Shown here one piece after another: positions 8,387 to 17,427 of a stretch of DNA of 64,000 nt. How positions within the stretch are numbered: the stretch's first letter is position 1; each line of letters opens with the position of its first letter. Under the pieces are notes generated by a model. That model saw only the letters and a program-made list of their open reading frames with translations. It did not search any database and was not told the DNA's origin. A program made the translations under genes and the position numbers. The stretch comes from Chlorogloeopsis sp. ULAP01 (lineage in GTDB: Bacteria > Cyanobacteriota > Cyanobacteriia > Cyanobacteriales > Nostocaceae), in contig NZ_JAUDRH010000001.1 in the NCBI RefSeq assembly GCF_030381805.1, positions 310,001 through 374,000 on the forward strand, read 5' to 3'.

Positions 8387-10150
8387 ATGACTTTTAACAT
8401 CAAAAAGCTTATCGGTTTAGTTGCTTTATCTGCTGCTTTGTTGGTAGTATTGGCGACACCAGTAAATGCAGTTTTGCTCAAACCTATTGGTACTTACAGC
8501 ACAGGTTTATTTGATGCTGGGGCTGCCGAAATTCCTACCTATGATCCAAAGACTCAACGTTTATTTGTAGCCAATGGTGCTAGTAACACTATTGATATCA
8601 TCAGTATCAAAGAGCCTACTAATCCTTCACTGGTGTCAGCCATTGATATTTCTCGCTTTGGTAGTAGTGTTAATAGTGTCGCCTTTAATAACGGCATACT
8701 GGCAGCAGCAATCGATGCGGATAATCCACAAGATCCAGGCAAAGTGGCGTTTTTTGATGCTAATGGAGAATTTATCCAATCTGTGACAGTAGGAGCAATA
8801 CCAGATATGCTGACTTTTACACCGGATGGTACCCGTGTATTAGTGGCAAATGAAGGTGAACCAAATCAGAACTATGACGTTGATCCTGAAGGTTCAGTTA
8901 GTATTATCAATTTGTTAGGTTCGAGTCCTAGTAGAAAACCTGCTGCTGTGGTGCAGGGGCAAATTCTCAATTCTAATGCCAACATTGCACGACGTTTCAA
9001 TCCCAGCGTAGTAAATGTTAGCTTTACTAAGTTCAACAGTCAGGTTGATAAACTACGTGCTGCTGGGGTGCGAATTTTTGGGCCGAATGCCACGGTAGCA
9101 CAAGATTTAGAGCCAGAGTATATCACTGTTGCTGATGATGGTAAGAAAGCCTGGGTAGTCTTGCAAGAAAACAACGCGATCGCAGTTCTCGATTTGATTA
9201 ATAATGAATTTACCGACATTATCCCCTTGGGCTTTCAGGATCACAGTTTAGGAGAAAATGCCCTTGATGTTAGCGATCGCGATAACGCCATTAACATTGC
9301 TAACTGGCCTATCTTGGGTATGTACCAACCCGATGGTATTGCCTCCTATAAAGTTAGAGGTAAAACCTACATTGTCACCGCTAACGAAGGTGATGCTCGT
9401 GATTACGATGCTTTTAGTGAAGAGGTGCGAGCTGGTAATAGTAGATATCTACTAGATTCTAATGTTTTTTCCAATGCTACCGAACTCAAGCGTCCAGAAA
9501 ATTTGGGTCGGTTGACTGTCACTAACGCTCTAGGTGATGTGAATGGGGATGGGCAATTTGAGCAGATATATTCGTTCGGATCTCGCTCCTTCTCGATTTG
9601 GGAATGGGATGAGGCGAACAATAAACTTAACCGAATTTACGACAGTGGCAGTGAATTTGAACGCATCACAGCCCAAAGGTTTCCTAGCTTCTTCAACTCT
9701 AACCACGTGGAGAACAGTTTCGATACCCGCAGTGATGACAAAGGGCCAGAACCAGAAGATGTGAAGATTGCTAGAATTAATGGCCGCTTCTATGCGTTGA
9801 TTGGATTGGAACGCATTAGTGGTGTGATGGTTTATGACGTTACCAATCCCCAAAAACCCGTTTTTGTCAACTATTTCAACAACCGTAACTTCAGTGTTCC
9901 AACAAACTTCGGCGATCAAACTAACCCAGCAGCAGGAGATTTAGGCGCAGAAGGTTTGCTGTTCATCCCCGCTACAGATAGCCCTAATCGCCAGCCATTA
10001 CTGGTTGTGGCTAACGAGGTAAGTGGAACAACAACTCTGTTTTCCATTGATATTTCTAGAGGGAAGAAATCTTTTAACCAGTCTGGATTGATTTTTGGCA
10101 TTATGGCCTTTGGTTCTGTAGGTATCTGGAAATTCCAACGGCAACGCTAG
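8387..10150 (+). CDS. Secreted choice-of-anchor-I / alkaline-phosphatase-like beta-propeller protein
   Basis: This start is preferred over the GTG at 8288 because the ATG at 8387 opens directly on a signal peptide (MTFNIKK, a hydrophobic core, then VNA). The mature part has repeated propeller-like strands (DPKTQRLFVANGASNTIDI, FTPDGTRVLVANEGEPN, YKVRGKTYIVTANEGDARDY) as in the choice-of-anchor I family, often annotated as alkaline-phosphatase-like. A Ca-binding-type stretch DVNGDGQFE lies in the middle. The C-terminus has a hydrophobic segment (SGLIFGIMAFGSVGIW) followed by basic residues, as in exported proteins with a C-terminal sorting or anchoring tail. An enzymatic role is not shown. Confidence 0.8.
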   Translation: MTFNIKKLIGLVALSAALLVVLATPVNAVLLKPIGTYSTGLFDAGAAEIPTYDPKTQRLFVANGASNTIDIISIKEPTNPSLVSAIDISRFGSSVNSVAFNNGILAAAIDADNPQDPGKVAFFDANGEFIQSVTVGAIPDMLTFTPDGTRVLVANEGEPNQNYDVDPEGSVSIINLLGSSPSRKPAAVVQGQILNSNANIARRFNPSVVNVSFTKFNSQVDKLRAAGVRIFGPNATVAQDLEPEYITVADDGKKAWVVLQENNAIAVLDLINNEFTDIIPLGFQDHSLGENALDVSDRDNAINIANWPILGMYQPDGIASYKVRGKTYIVTANEGDARDYDAFSEEVRAGNSRYLLDSNVFSNATELKRPENLGRLTVTNALGDVNGDGQFEQIYSFGSRSFSIWEWDEANNKLNRIYDSGSEFERITAQRFPSFFNSNHVENSFDTRSDDKGPEPEDVKIARINGRFYALIGLERISGVMVYDVTNPQKPVFVNYFNNRNFSVPTNFGDQTNPAAGDLGAEGLLFIPATDSPNRQPLLVVANEVSGTTTLFSIDISRGKKSFNQSGLIFGIMAFGSVGIWKFQRQR

Positions 10151-10413
10151 ATTTGGGATCTCAATAACCATAAGGTGGGTACTGTCCACAATCTAAAAAC
10201 AAGAGTTTGAGGAAAGTTAGGCATTGCCCACCCGACAAAAATTGCTAAAGAGGGGTGTACTGCATTAACTTGCAATTCGTAATTCAATTCGAGAAAAAGC
10301 ATGGTGGAAAACTATATTGCCATTTTGTCCTTCTTCAGTGCAGAATTTGTGATTGAAATTCCGATTACACAGAAATTCTGCGCTAGTGTTGATACATGAA
10401 TTAGGATGTCCCT

Positions 10414-11325
10414 ATGAAGCGTCTACTTGCCCACCACCTTTGGGAATTGCTTTGGCAAGAATATAGCACCAGGGTAAGTTATGCTCGAACCTATGCAAAA
10501 ATGATAACTAATGCTGGTGGAACTGTCGCCAATGACCATATCGCCTTTCGGTCTTTACGCTTAACGGTGGATAGTTCACATGGTAAGGTGAACCTGGGAA
10601 TAGACTATCTAGCTCAACTTGCCAAAGCTTTAGGTTACGAAGCCGCAGGGGAGTATACTTTTCCAGACAGCCATCTTTACGCTCGTCATTATCGCCATCC
10701 TCAACAAGAAGAACTTGATTTGCCCAAGTTGTTTATCAGCGAGTTGATTGTGGATGAACTGCCAGAGAAGACTGCACAACTTATTCACAAAACAGTATCG
10801 GGCGTAAATCTATTTAGCTTTTCAGCCATATTTGATACATACGGTCATGATCGCGATCGCCTCGCCAAAGAACTGGAGAAAGTTTTTACCTATCATTGGC
10901 AACCTCCCCATCGCTCTGATGTAGAAGAAGTCAGCAAAGTCACTCAATACGGTGCATGGGTGCTGCTGCACGGTTATGCAGTCAATCACTTTACAGGCTA
11001 TGTTAATCGGCAAAACACTCCAGAGTATCCAGATATCGATACTACAGCTCGTGGTTTAGCTAATTTAGGCGTACCAATGAAAGCCGAAATTGAGGGTGAT
11101 GTTGCTTGCGGTTTGCGACAAACTGCAACGCAAGCAGTGACTGAATACGTGACAGTCTTAGATGATATTACAGACACAGAAATCCAAGTTCCCTGGACTT
11201 ACGCCTATTACGAAATCGCCCAGCGTTATATGGTGGAAGTAGAGCCTGGGAAGCCAGTGCTGTTTGATGGTTTTTTAGGAAAGAATGCCCAGCAGTTGTT
11301 TGAAATGACTCGTGTAAACAGGTAA
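10414..11325 (+). CDS. DUF1338 family protein (2-oxoadipate dioxygenase/decarboxylase type)
   Basis: 303 residues with the family hallmarks NDHIAFRSL (metal-binding His) near the N-terminus, FGxHxDR-like FDTYGHDRDRL, and GYAVNHFTGYVNR in the second half. Characterised members (HglS) are Fe(II) enzymes that turn 2-oxoadipate into 2-hydroxyglutarate in lysine breakdown. An aldehyde dehydrogenase and a class III aminotransferase 3-5 kb upstream on the same strand make a lysine route conceivable, but the secreted propeller gene lies between, so they are not one operon. Family assignment is firm; the reaction is inferred. Confidence 0.8.
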   Translation: MKRLLAHHLWELLWQEYSTRVSYARTYAKMITNAGGTVANDHIAFRSLRLTVDSSHGKVNLGIDYLAQLAKALGYEAAGEYTFPDSHLYARHYRHPQQEELDLPKLFISELIVDELPEKTAQLIHKTVSGVNLFSFSAIFDTYGHDRDRLAKELEKVFTYHWQPPHRSDVEEVSKVTQYGAWVLLHGYAVNHFTGYVNRQNTPEYPDIDTTARGLANLGVPMKAEIEGDVACGLRQTATQAVTEYVTVLDDITDTEIQVPWTYAYYEIAQRYMVEVEPGKPVLFDGFLGKNAQQLFEMTRVNR

Positions 11326-11400
11326 GGATTGGTTGAATGTCGCTGCCGTCGCGTCTCTACATAGACTTCTTACAAAAATCAGGATCTAGGTTAATTACAA

Positions 11401-11449
11401 CCACAAATGGACACTGATAAAATCTGTGTTTATCGGTGTCCATCTGTGG
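11401..11449. terminator. Long hairpin between convergent genes
   Basis: ATGGACACTGATAAA pairs with TTTATCGGTGTCCAT (one G-U) around ATCTGTG, and flanking CCACA/TGTGG extends the stem past one mismatch. It sits between the ends of the DUF1338 and PilT genes, so it could end both transcripts. The sequence is of the dispersed-repeat kind. Confidence 0.55.
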
Positions 11450-11557
11450 TCGATTTATTTCAACTAGAACGTACCGAGTTACGAAATATTAAACCGCAGG
11501 GAATGCTGAAAACATCGAGGAAAGAGGTTTTTGCAGGGATTGTGTGTACCGCAAGGG

Positions 11558-12784
11558 TTATCGCGGAAAAAAGTCAGAATAACCCCAATTACGCCGGGTA
11601 GAATGAGATGGATCGAAACCTTCATTGCGGGAACGACGCCGCAAGTCACCCACATCTGGTGAGGCATTAATCGCATCTTCAATACTAATTTGTCCAGATA
11701 GCATGAGCTGACAGAGGGCTTGATTCATTACCTGCATTCCCTCATGAGTGCTATCTTCCATCAACTGGAAAGCTTCTGTTTCCTCGCCCTTCAACAAGAA
11801 ATCTTGCATAGCAGGTGTATTGATTAATACTTCCATTGCCGCAGCCCGTCGCCCATCTGTTGTCGGCAGCAAAATTTGCGCAATGACTGCAACCAATGAT
11901 TCGAGGATTTGGACACGCATAGCCGCTTGCTCTTCGGGATTGTAAATGTTGAGCAGGCGGTTAATGGCACCGATAGCATTCTTCGTGTGGAGAGTTCCTA
12001 AAACTAAGTGACCGGTTTGTGCTGCTTTTAGCGCTGTATCTACAGTCACGCGATCGCGCATTTCCCCAATCAAAATTACATCTGGATCTTCCCGCAATAG
12101 CGATCGCAAAGCCTGGTGAAATTCATGGGTATGCAATCCCACTTCCCGTTGACTGATTAAGCATTGTTGGGAGGTGTGAACGTATTCGATTGGATCTTCA
12201 ATTGTGATAATGTGTTTTTGGGTTGTTTCATTGAGATGACGAATCATCCCCGCTAAGGTAGTAGATTTACCAGCACCTGTTGGCCCTGTGACTAAAATTA
12301 ATCCCTGCTTATTACTAACAATACGTTTGAGAACTGACGGCAAGCTTAAATTATCAATCGAAGGCACCTCAAGGGTAATTAGCCGTAATACCATTGCACC
12401 ACCGCTTAAGCTTTCAAAACAGTTGACACGACAGCGCAAAAATCCAGGATAAAAAATAGCCGTGTCCAATTCTTTATTTTCTGTAAATTGCTGACGCTGC
12501 AATGGAGTGAGAATCTCTGACAAGTAGGCTTCAAAAATTTGCGGCGTAACTATCTCTCCTGCCTGATATGCCACCATCTGCCCCCCAATCCGAAATCTGG
12601 GTACTTCACCTACGCGAATATGAATATCAGAGGTTTTACGGGCATGGGCATCGCGCACCATCTGCTGAATAGAAGAAAATGTTGTCGGAGTTTGTCCTAT
12701 TTTTCCTAAAAGAAAGTGATTTGGGGGTGGTAGTGGTAGCGAAAGTTTTGAAGTCCCTACTTGGGACATGATTTTGTCTTCCAT
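11558..12784 (-). CDS. pilT: PilT-type twitching-motility / type IV pilus retraction ATPase
   Basis: A GspE/PilT-family hexameric ATPase that powers pilus retraction at the cytoplasmic membrane. Visible are DIHIRVGEVPRFRIGG in the N-terminal PAS-like domain, Walker A (GPTGAGKSTT), the Asp box IITIEDPIEYVH, Walker B (DPDVILIGEMRD), and the His box TGHLVLGTLHTKNA. The ATG at 12784 is chosen because GAGGAAA lies just upstream; the TTG at 12802 is less likely. The tail after the conserved core (DLRRRSRNEGFDPS) is longer than in minimal PilT. Cyanobacteria often have several paralogues; whether this is the main retraction motor is unclear. No other pilus genes are adjacent. Confidence 0.9.
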   Translation of the reverse strand: MEDKIMSQVGTSKLSLPLPPPNHFLLGKIGQTPTTFSSIQQMVRDAHARKTSDIHIRVGEVPRFRIGGQMVAYQAGEIVTPQIFEAYLSEILTPLQRQQFTENKELDTAIFYPGFLRCRVNCFESLSGGAMVLRLITLEVPSIDNLSLPSVLKRIVSNKQGLILVTGPTGAGKSTTLAGMIRHLNETTQKHIITIEDPIEYVHTSQQCLISQREVGLHTHEFHQALRSLLREDPDVILIGEMRDRVTVDTALKAAQTGHLVLGTLHTKNAIGAINRLLNIYNPEEQAAMRVQILESLVAVIAQILLPTTDGRRAAAMEVLINTPAMQDFLLKGEETEAFQLMEDSTHEGMQVMNQALCQLMLSGQISIEDAINASPDVGDLRRRSRNEGFDPSHSTRRNWGYSDFFPR

Positions 12785-13079
12785 TTGTGTTTCCTCTAGC
12801 AAGAAAAATTACATATAAATTTTTTCTAACGATTTACATTAGGTTTAAAAAATACGATTCAAGCCGTGTAGATACTTAGATTTTAAATCTTCTCCGTTAA
12901 TCTACTCATTTTTGAAAACAACTTCATCAATTCTTCAGAAAAGTCTTTATCTATATGAGTTTTAAGGTTATTGAGTTAGCCTTGAAAGTAAATATTTAGC
13001 TATTATTAATGGTTTTTTAGTTTTCGTATTTAAAGTAATATTTTCAACCCACTATTGTTTGCTTGATTGTGTATAAACT

Positions 13080-14240
13080 ATGAAAATTATTAAGCGTATT
13101 ACCACTTGGTTAGAGATTTGTGCTAGCACCCCTGCCTACGGTGGTTGGGTATTGGCGGGAATTGCCATTTGTTTTTTTGGAGCTGGCATTAATACAATGG
13201 CTGGTTGGCTTTATGTTCTTAGTGGCGTCAGTTTTGCTTTGTTGGGTTTAGCGGCTGTTTTACCACCGCGATCGCTCGTGGGTTTAACCGTGAAACGGCG
13301 TTCGATTGAGCCAATCACAGCCGGAGACAGTTTGACAATTGAATTAGAAATAATCAATTCTAAAAAGCAGCCTGTCAACTTAATCCAGGTTACAGATCTG
13401 CTGCCTTTCGTTTTGGGGAAACCACAACAGCAAGCAATAGAAACAATTCCCGCTCAAAAAAGCTACCGTTGGATCTACTATCAACCCACTGTGCGCCGGG
13501 GAGTCTATCGCTGGCATACAGTTGATCTGGGGAGTGGTGCGCCCTTGGGATTGTTTTGGTGTCGCCGCCAGCGCGATTGTGCTGCCACTGCAATTGTGTA
13601 TCCTACGGTGCTAACCCTGACAAACTGTCCCCTCATCGATGAAATTGGGCAAGAAGACAGTCTCAAAGGCGATCCCTGCGGTAAACCATTGCAGACAGCA
13701 AACGAAGGACTCGTGCGATCGCTACGTCCATATCGCATCGGCGATCCCATGCGTCTAATTCACTGGCGTACCAGCGCCCGCTACGGAGAATTACGATTGC
13801 GAGAGTTAGAAATGATGACTGCCGGGCAAGACACAATTATTGCCCTTGATAGCGCTGCCAACTGGGAAGAAGACAAATTTGAGCAAGCAGTAATTGCCGC
13901 AGCTTCACTGTATTTTTATGCACAGCGACAGCAAATGCAGGTGCAACTGTGGACTGCATCTACAGGTTTAATTCAAGGCCATCGTGTGGTTTTGGAAGCC
14001 TTAGCAAAAACCAATTCAGGTGAAGATGCCATAAATGAATGTCCTAAAAGTAACCCTATAATTTGGCTCACCCAAAATCCCTTAACCCTCTCTTCGCTTT
14101 CTAGGGGTAGTCGTTGGGTATTGTGGCAAAATTTGACAGCCACACCAGAAAAAGTAGTAGTAAATAGGGAGAATCCTGGAATTGTGCTGCAAGCAGAGCA
14201 ACCACTACAACTCCAACTGCAAAAATCATTGGGTTTATAG
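13080..14240 (+). CDS. DUF58 domain membrane protein
   Basis: 386 residues with two N-terminal transmembrane helices (YGGWVLAGIAICFFGAGI and the following segment to AAVLPPR), a beta-rich extracytoplasmic-type part, then the DUF58 signature around LRPYRIGDPMRLIHWRTSAR and ELRLRELEMMTAGQD, which starts a vWA-like fold. DUF58 proteins often work with MoxR ATPases and transglutaminase-like proteins; neither is next to it here. The role is unknown. The 277-base gap upstream is AT-rich and without a recognised element. Confidence 0.85.
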   Translation: MKIIKRITTWLEICASTPAYGGWVLAGIAICFFGAGINTMAGWLYVLSGVSFALLGLAAVLPPRSLVGLTVKRRSIEPITAGDSLTIELEIINSKKQPVNLIQVTDLLPFVLGKPQQQAIETIPAQKSYRWIYYQPTVRRGVYRWHTVDLGSGAPLGLFWCRRQRDCAATAIVYPTVLTLTNCPLIDEIGQEDSLKGDPCGKPLQTANEGLVRSLRPYRIGDPMRLIHWRTSARYGELRLRELEMMTAGQDTIIALDSAANWEEDKFEQAVIAAASLYFYAQRQQMQVQLWTASTGLIQGHRVVLEALAKTNSGEDAINECPKSNPIIWLTQNPLTLSSLSRGSRWVLWQNLTATPEKVVVNRENPGIVLQAEQPLQLQLQKSLGL

Positions 14241-14461
14241 TCTGTGCGAATTCAATGAATTCATAATTTCAATATCAGGCGATCGCAACCATTTAACGTA
14301 ATCTCTGCTTTGTTTTGCTCCCAGTACGCTTAGGATCTAGGCGAAAACGGAAATTCAGGTAACTTTAGAGGGGTAAAAAGACGGGGAATTCTCCCTAGTT
14401 ATAGCTCTCTTCGGCTGCGGTACAATGCAAAGAAATGTGTAAATTATGAGTAGCCGATCCT

Positions 14462-14827
14462 ATGATTTCACCAGAGGTAAACACAACATCCAGCGATAAA
14501 AATTTAGAAGCAATGCGGCATTTTTCTGAACAATATGCCAAGCGCACTGGAACCTACTTCTGTTCTGAACCTTCTGTTACCGCAGTAGTAATTGAAGGAC
14601 TTGCCAAACATAAAGACGAACTCGGATCTCCTTTATGCCCCTGCCGTCACTACGAAGATAAAGAAGCTGAGGTAAACGCTGCTTATTGGAACTGTCCCTG
14701 TGTACCAATGCGGGAGCGCAAAGAGTGCCACTGTATGCTATTTTTAACTCCAGATAATGAGTTTGCTGGTGACAAGCAAGAAATTTCTCTAGATACCATT
14801 AAACAAGTGCGAGACAGCATGGCGTAA
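14462..14827 (+). CDS. ftrC: Ferredoxin:thioredoxin reductase, catalytic subunit
   Basis: 121 residues with all three Cys motifs of the [4Fe-4S] catalytic subunit: CPCRHY, CPC (NCPCVPM) and CHC (ECHCMLF), plus the Cys of TYFCSEP upstream. It passes electrons from photosynthetically reduced ferredoxin to thioredoxin, switching light-regulated enzymes. The variable subunit gene is not adjacent. The presence of this gene supports an oxygenic phototroph. Confidence 0.97.
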   Translation: MISPEVNTTSSDKNLEAMRHFSEQYAKRTGTYFCSEPSVTAVVIEGLAKHKDELGSPLCPCRHYEDKEAEVNAAYWNCPCVPMRERKECHCMLFLTPDNEFAGDKQEISLDTIKQVRDSMA

Positions 14828-14939
14828 GCAACGCAAGGCTGTAAGCTTTTGGCTTCAGCCCTACATAGAGAACTTAACATTATCTAGAATTAACATCTGC
14901 ATTGCCAATGCCAGCCACAGTCACCTCACAAGGATTTTT

Positions 14940-15338
14940 ATGAACGAAGATCTGCCCCAGCAATTTTGGCAAGGTATAGATCAGTTTAATGCTGGGCAGT
15001 TCTATGCTTGTCATGATACCTTAGAGGCTCTGTGGATAGAAGCAACAGAGCCAGAGAAAACTTTTTATCAAGGAATTTTGCAAATTGCTGTGGCACTGTA
15101 TCATCTGGGTAACCATAACTTCAGAGGTGCAGCGATTTTGTTGGGAGAAGGTAGCAATCGCTTGCGACGTTATCCATCAGTTTACAGTGGCATTGATGTA
15201 GATGAATTATTACATCAAAGTACTGAGTTATTGAAAACATTACAACAAACCCAGCTAGAAAAAGTTGCCTTGGCGAAGTTGAATGAAGAACAAGTCTTAA
15301 CACTGCCCAAGATTCAGCAAGTTGGGGATAGGGGATAG
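14940..15338 (+). CDS. DUF309 family protein
   Basis: 132 residues, all helical in appearance, with the family motif FYACHDTLEALWIEA followed by FYQGILQIAVALYHLGN and GAAILLGEGSNRL. Members are small cytoplasmic proteins, possibly metal binding through His/Glu, with no settled function. AGGA at 14931-14935 (cacaAGGAttttt) supports the ATG at 14940. It follows ftrC by 112 bases on the same strand. Confidence 0.88.
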   Translation: MNEDLPQQFWQGIDQFNAGQFYACHDTLEALWIEATEPEKTFYQGILQIAVALYHLGNHNFRGAAILLGEGSNRLRRYPSVYSGIDVDELLHQSTELLKTLQQTQLEKVALAKLNEEQVLTLPKIQQVGDRG

Positions 15339-15532
15339 GGAACAGATAGAGAATGTGTAATTAATTTTATTTAGATATTTACCTTCTGCCACGCCAGGTG
15401 CTACAACGCGCTTAACCCGACGCCAGGTGCTTTATGCCGGGGAACCCGTCCACCGCACTGGCTCCGCAAGGGCGCACTGGCTCGGAAACCTCCAAGGGCG
15501 CAGTGGCTCCTCTGCCCTCTGACTTGAAAGTC

Positions 15533-15593
15533 ACCTCACCCCCTGCCCCTCTCCTTGCTAAGGAGAGGGGTGTCCGACAGGACGGGGTGAGGT
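15533..15593. repeat. Nested palindromic repeat in the 15339-16029 gap
   Basis: An outer stem (ACCTCACCCC with GGGGTGAGGT) encloses an inner perfect stem (CCCCTCTCCTT, loop GCT, AAGGAGAGGGG) and runs into TTTTT, so it could act as a terminator. The same C/G-rich palindrome type recurs at 27991, 28735 and 31009. The DNA just before it (15395-15520) is made of GC-rich repeat units such as CGCCAGGTGCTTTATGCC and GGGCGCAGTGGCTCC. Confidence 0.6.
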
Positions 15594-15816
15594 TTTTCAT
15601 GCCTGGCGATGAAACTTGTTTCATTGGGACTGCCTTCTGCCTTCTTAACAGTTGGGAAAGCTTATTAACATCCTTCAATCCTTGTTAGGATAGAAATCCT
15701 CATACCAATTCTTTCAAATAAAAGCTAAAACTTTTTCTCATTAGACTAGGCAAAGTTTTCAGTTCGTTTTAACTGAGTAGCTTGCATTTAATTGAGAGAG
15801 CCAAATTGCTCTAGTG

Positions 15817-15847
15817 CCTCGTTACCAGGTTCAACCTGGTAACGAGG
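15817..15847. repeat. 15-bp perfect inverted repeat
   Basis: CCTCGTTACCAGGTT and its exact complement are separated by one base, about 180 bases before the LptA-like gene. It has no T-run on either side. Probably another dispersed repeat. Confidence 0.55.
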
Positions 15848-16029
15848 GTACCCCATTCCCTGTTCCCTATTCTCCCAACCCTGTTAAGAAGTGAAACCTC
15901 CAGTCAAGACAAACGTCAATGATTTGCGTGAGTAGCTATCCTGAAAATGTCCAGCCTATGGATTTAATATCTGGATCGGGTACTTAAGATAATTAGAATA
16001 CAAAGTGAAATCTTAAATCCAAAATTGCT

Positions 16030-16536
16030 ATGAAGCCTTCTTATCCATTACCTCAATTTCCGCTGCGTCGCTTTGGATTAGCTTTGATGCTGCCATTTGC
16101 ACTTGCAGGGGCGATCGCATTTCCCAGTCAACTGCAAACTGCTACCGCACAAACCTCAGGACAAACCTCAGGGGAAAATCGCCCTTTAACCATTCGTTCT
16201 GACGTGCAAGAGTACGATGCTAAAACTCAAGTAGTAACAGCTCGCGGTAATGTCCAACTTTTATATCCAGCTCGTCAAATTCAGGCAACTTCTGCTCAAG
16301 CTCAATACTTCAGTAAAGAACGCCGCATTGTTTTAAGTGGTAATGTTTATATTTTGCAACAAGGTGGCAATAGCATCCGAGGTGAGACTGTCACATATCT
16401 AATTGATGAAGGACGATTTGTCGCTCAACCTAGAACCGGTCGTCAAGTAGAATCTACTTACGTTGTTAACGACAATGACTTGAATCAAGCTACTTCACCA
16501 GCGCCGTCTACAGGAAATTTTAGGCGTTCTAATTAA
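16030..16536 (+). CDS. LptA/OstA-like periplasmic LPS-transport protein
   Basis: 168 residues: a signal peptide (basic start, FGLALMLPFALAGAIAFP, cut near TATAQ) and an OstA-type beta-jellyroll domain (LTIRSDVQEYDAKTQVVTARGNVQLLYPARQI, ERRIVLSGNVYILQQGGNSIRGETVTYLI) with the usual Asp/Gly pattern. It would bridge the periplasm as part of the Lpt machine carrying lipopolysaccharide to the outer membrane. It lies 86 bases before an LptB-type ATPase and an LptF/G-type permease on the same strand, which supports the call. Confidence 0.87.
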   Translation: MKPSYPLPQFPLRRFGLALMLPFALAGAIAFPSQLQTATAQTSGQTSGENRPLTIRSDVQEYDAKTQVVTARGNVQLLYPARQIQATSAQAQYFSKERRIVLSGNVYILQQGGNSIRGETVTYLIDEGRFVAQPRTGRQVESTYVVNDNDLNQATSPAPSTGNFRRSN

Positions 16537-16622
16537 GACTGGCACTGAGATAATGGCTAATGTCTAACCGCTAAATGCTAATAGTGCAATTAGTAATTAA
16601 AAATTAGTAATCCTGACTAAGG

Positions 16623-17360
16623 GTGCAGAGAGTGAAAATAGTCTTAGAGAATATTCATAAAACTTACGGTAAGCGAACGGTTGTCAATCGCGTTAATCTT
16701 TCTGTTGCCCAAGGTGAAGTCGTTGGCTTATTAGGGCCAAATGGCGCTGGTAAAACGACTACCTTTTATATAGCTACAGGTTTAGAAAAACCGGAGCGAG
16801 GAACCGTATGGTTAGATCACCAGGATATTACTAATTTACCAATGCATAAAAGAGCACGTTTAGGCATTGGTTATTTGGCACAGGAAGCAAGTGTTTTTCG
16901 CCAGTTATCCGTGCAGGATAATATCTTATTGGTGCTAGAGCAAACCAATGTACCCCGTTGGGAATGGGCGCGAAGACTAGATACATTATTGCGAGAATTT
17001 CGTTTAGAAAAGCTGGCTAGAAATAAAGGAATTCAACTATCTGGAGGTGAGCGACGCCGAACTGAATTGGCAAGAGCCTTAGCAGCTGGTAGAGAAGGGC
17101 CAAAATTTTTGCTTTTAGACGAACCATTTGCAGGAGTCGATCCGATCGCAGTTTCAGAAATTCAACATCTGATTGAACGATTGCGCGATCGCGACATGGG
17201 GATTTTAATCACAGATCACAATGTGCGTGAGACTCTGGCGATTACAGATCGGGCTTACATCATGCGCGAAGGACAAATTCTTGCTTCTGGCAATGCAAAA
17301 GAACTTTACAATAACCATCTCGTGCGCCAATACTACTTGGGCGATAATTTCCAGATTTAG
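16623..17360 (+). CDS. lptB: LptB-type ABC transporter ATPase
   Basis: 245 residues with Walker A (GPNGAGKTTT), Q-loop (LAQEAS), signature (LSGGERRRTELARAL), Walker B (FLLLDEPFAGVDP) and the switch His (ITDHNVRETL), all close to LptB. It drives LPS extraction by the LptF/G permease. Start is GTG at 16623 with AAGGG just upstream, or GTG at 16632. The LptA-like and LptF/G-like genes on either side make a compact transport set. Confidence 0.92.
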   Translation: MQRVKIVLENIHKTYGKRTVVNRVNLSVAQGEVVGLLGPNGAGKTTTFYIATGLEKPERGTVWLDHQDITNLPMHKRARLGIGYLAQEASVFRQLSVQDNILLVLEQTNVPRWEWARRLDTLLREFRLEKLARNKGIQLSGGERRRTELARALAAGREGPKFLLLDEPFAGVDPIAVSEIQHLIERLRDRDMGILITDHNVRETLAITDRAYIMREGQILASGNAKELYNNHLVRQYYLGDNFQI

Positions 17361-17427
17361 TCATAAGTTACTCGTCCTTGGCTAATAATTTAATGACTAG
17401 TGAGCAATGACTAATAACTATTAACTA

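Noticed and set aside
15412..15688. Overlapping frames of about 85 residues on both strands
   Set aside because: They are translations of GC-rich palindromic repeat DNA; neither resembles a protein.
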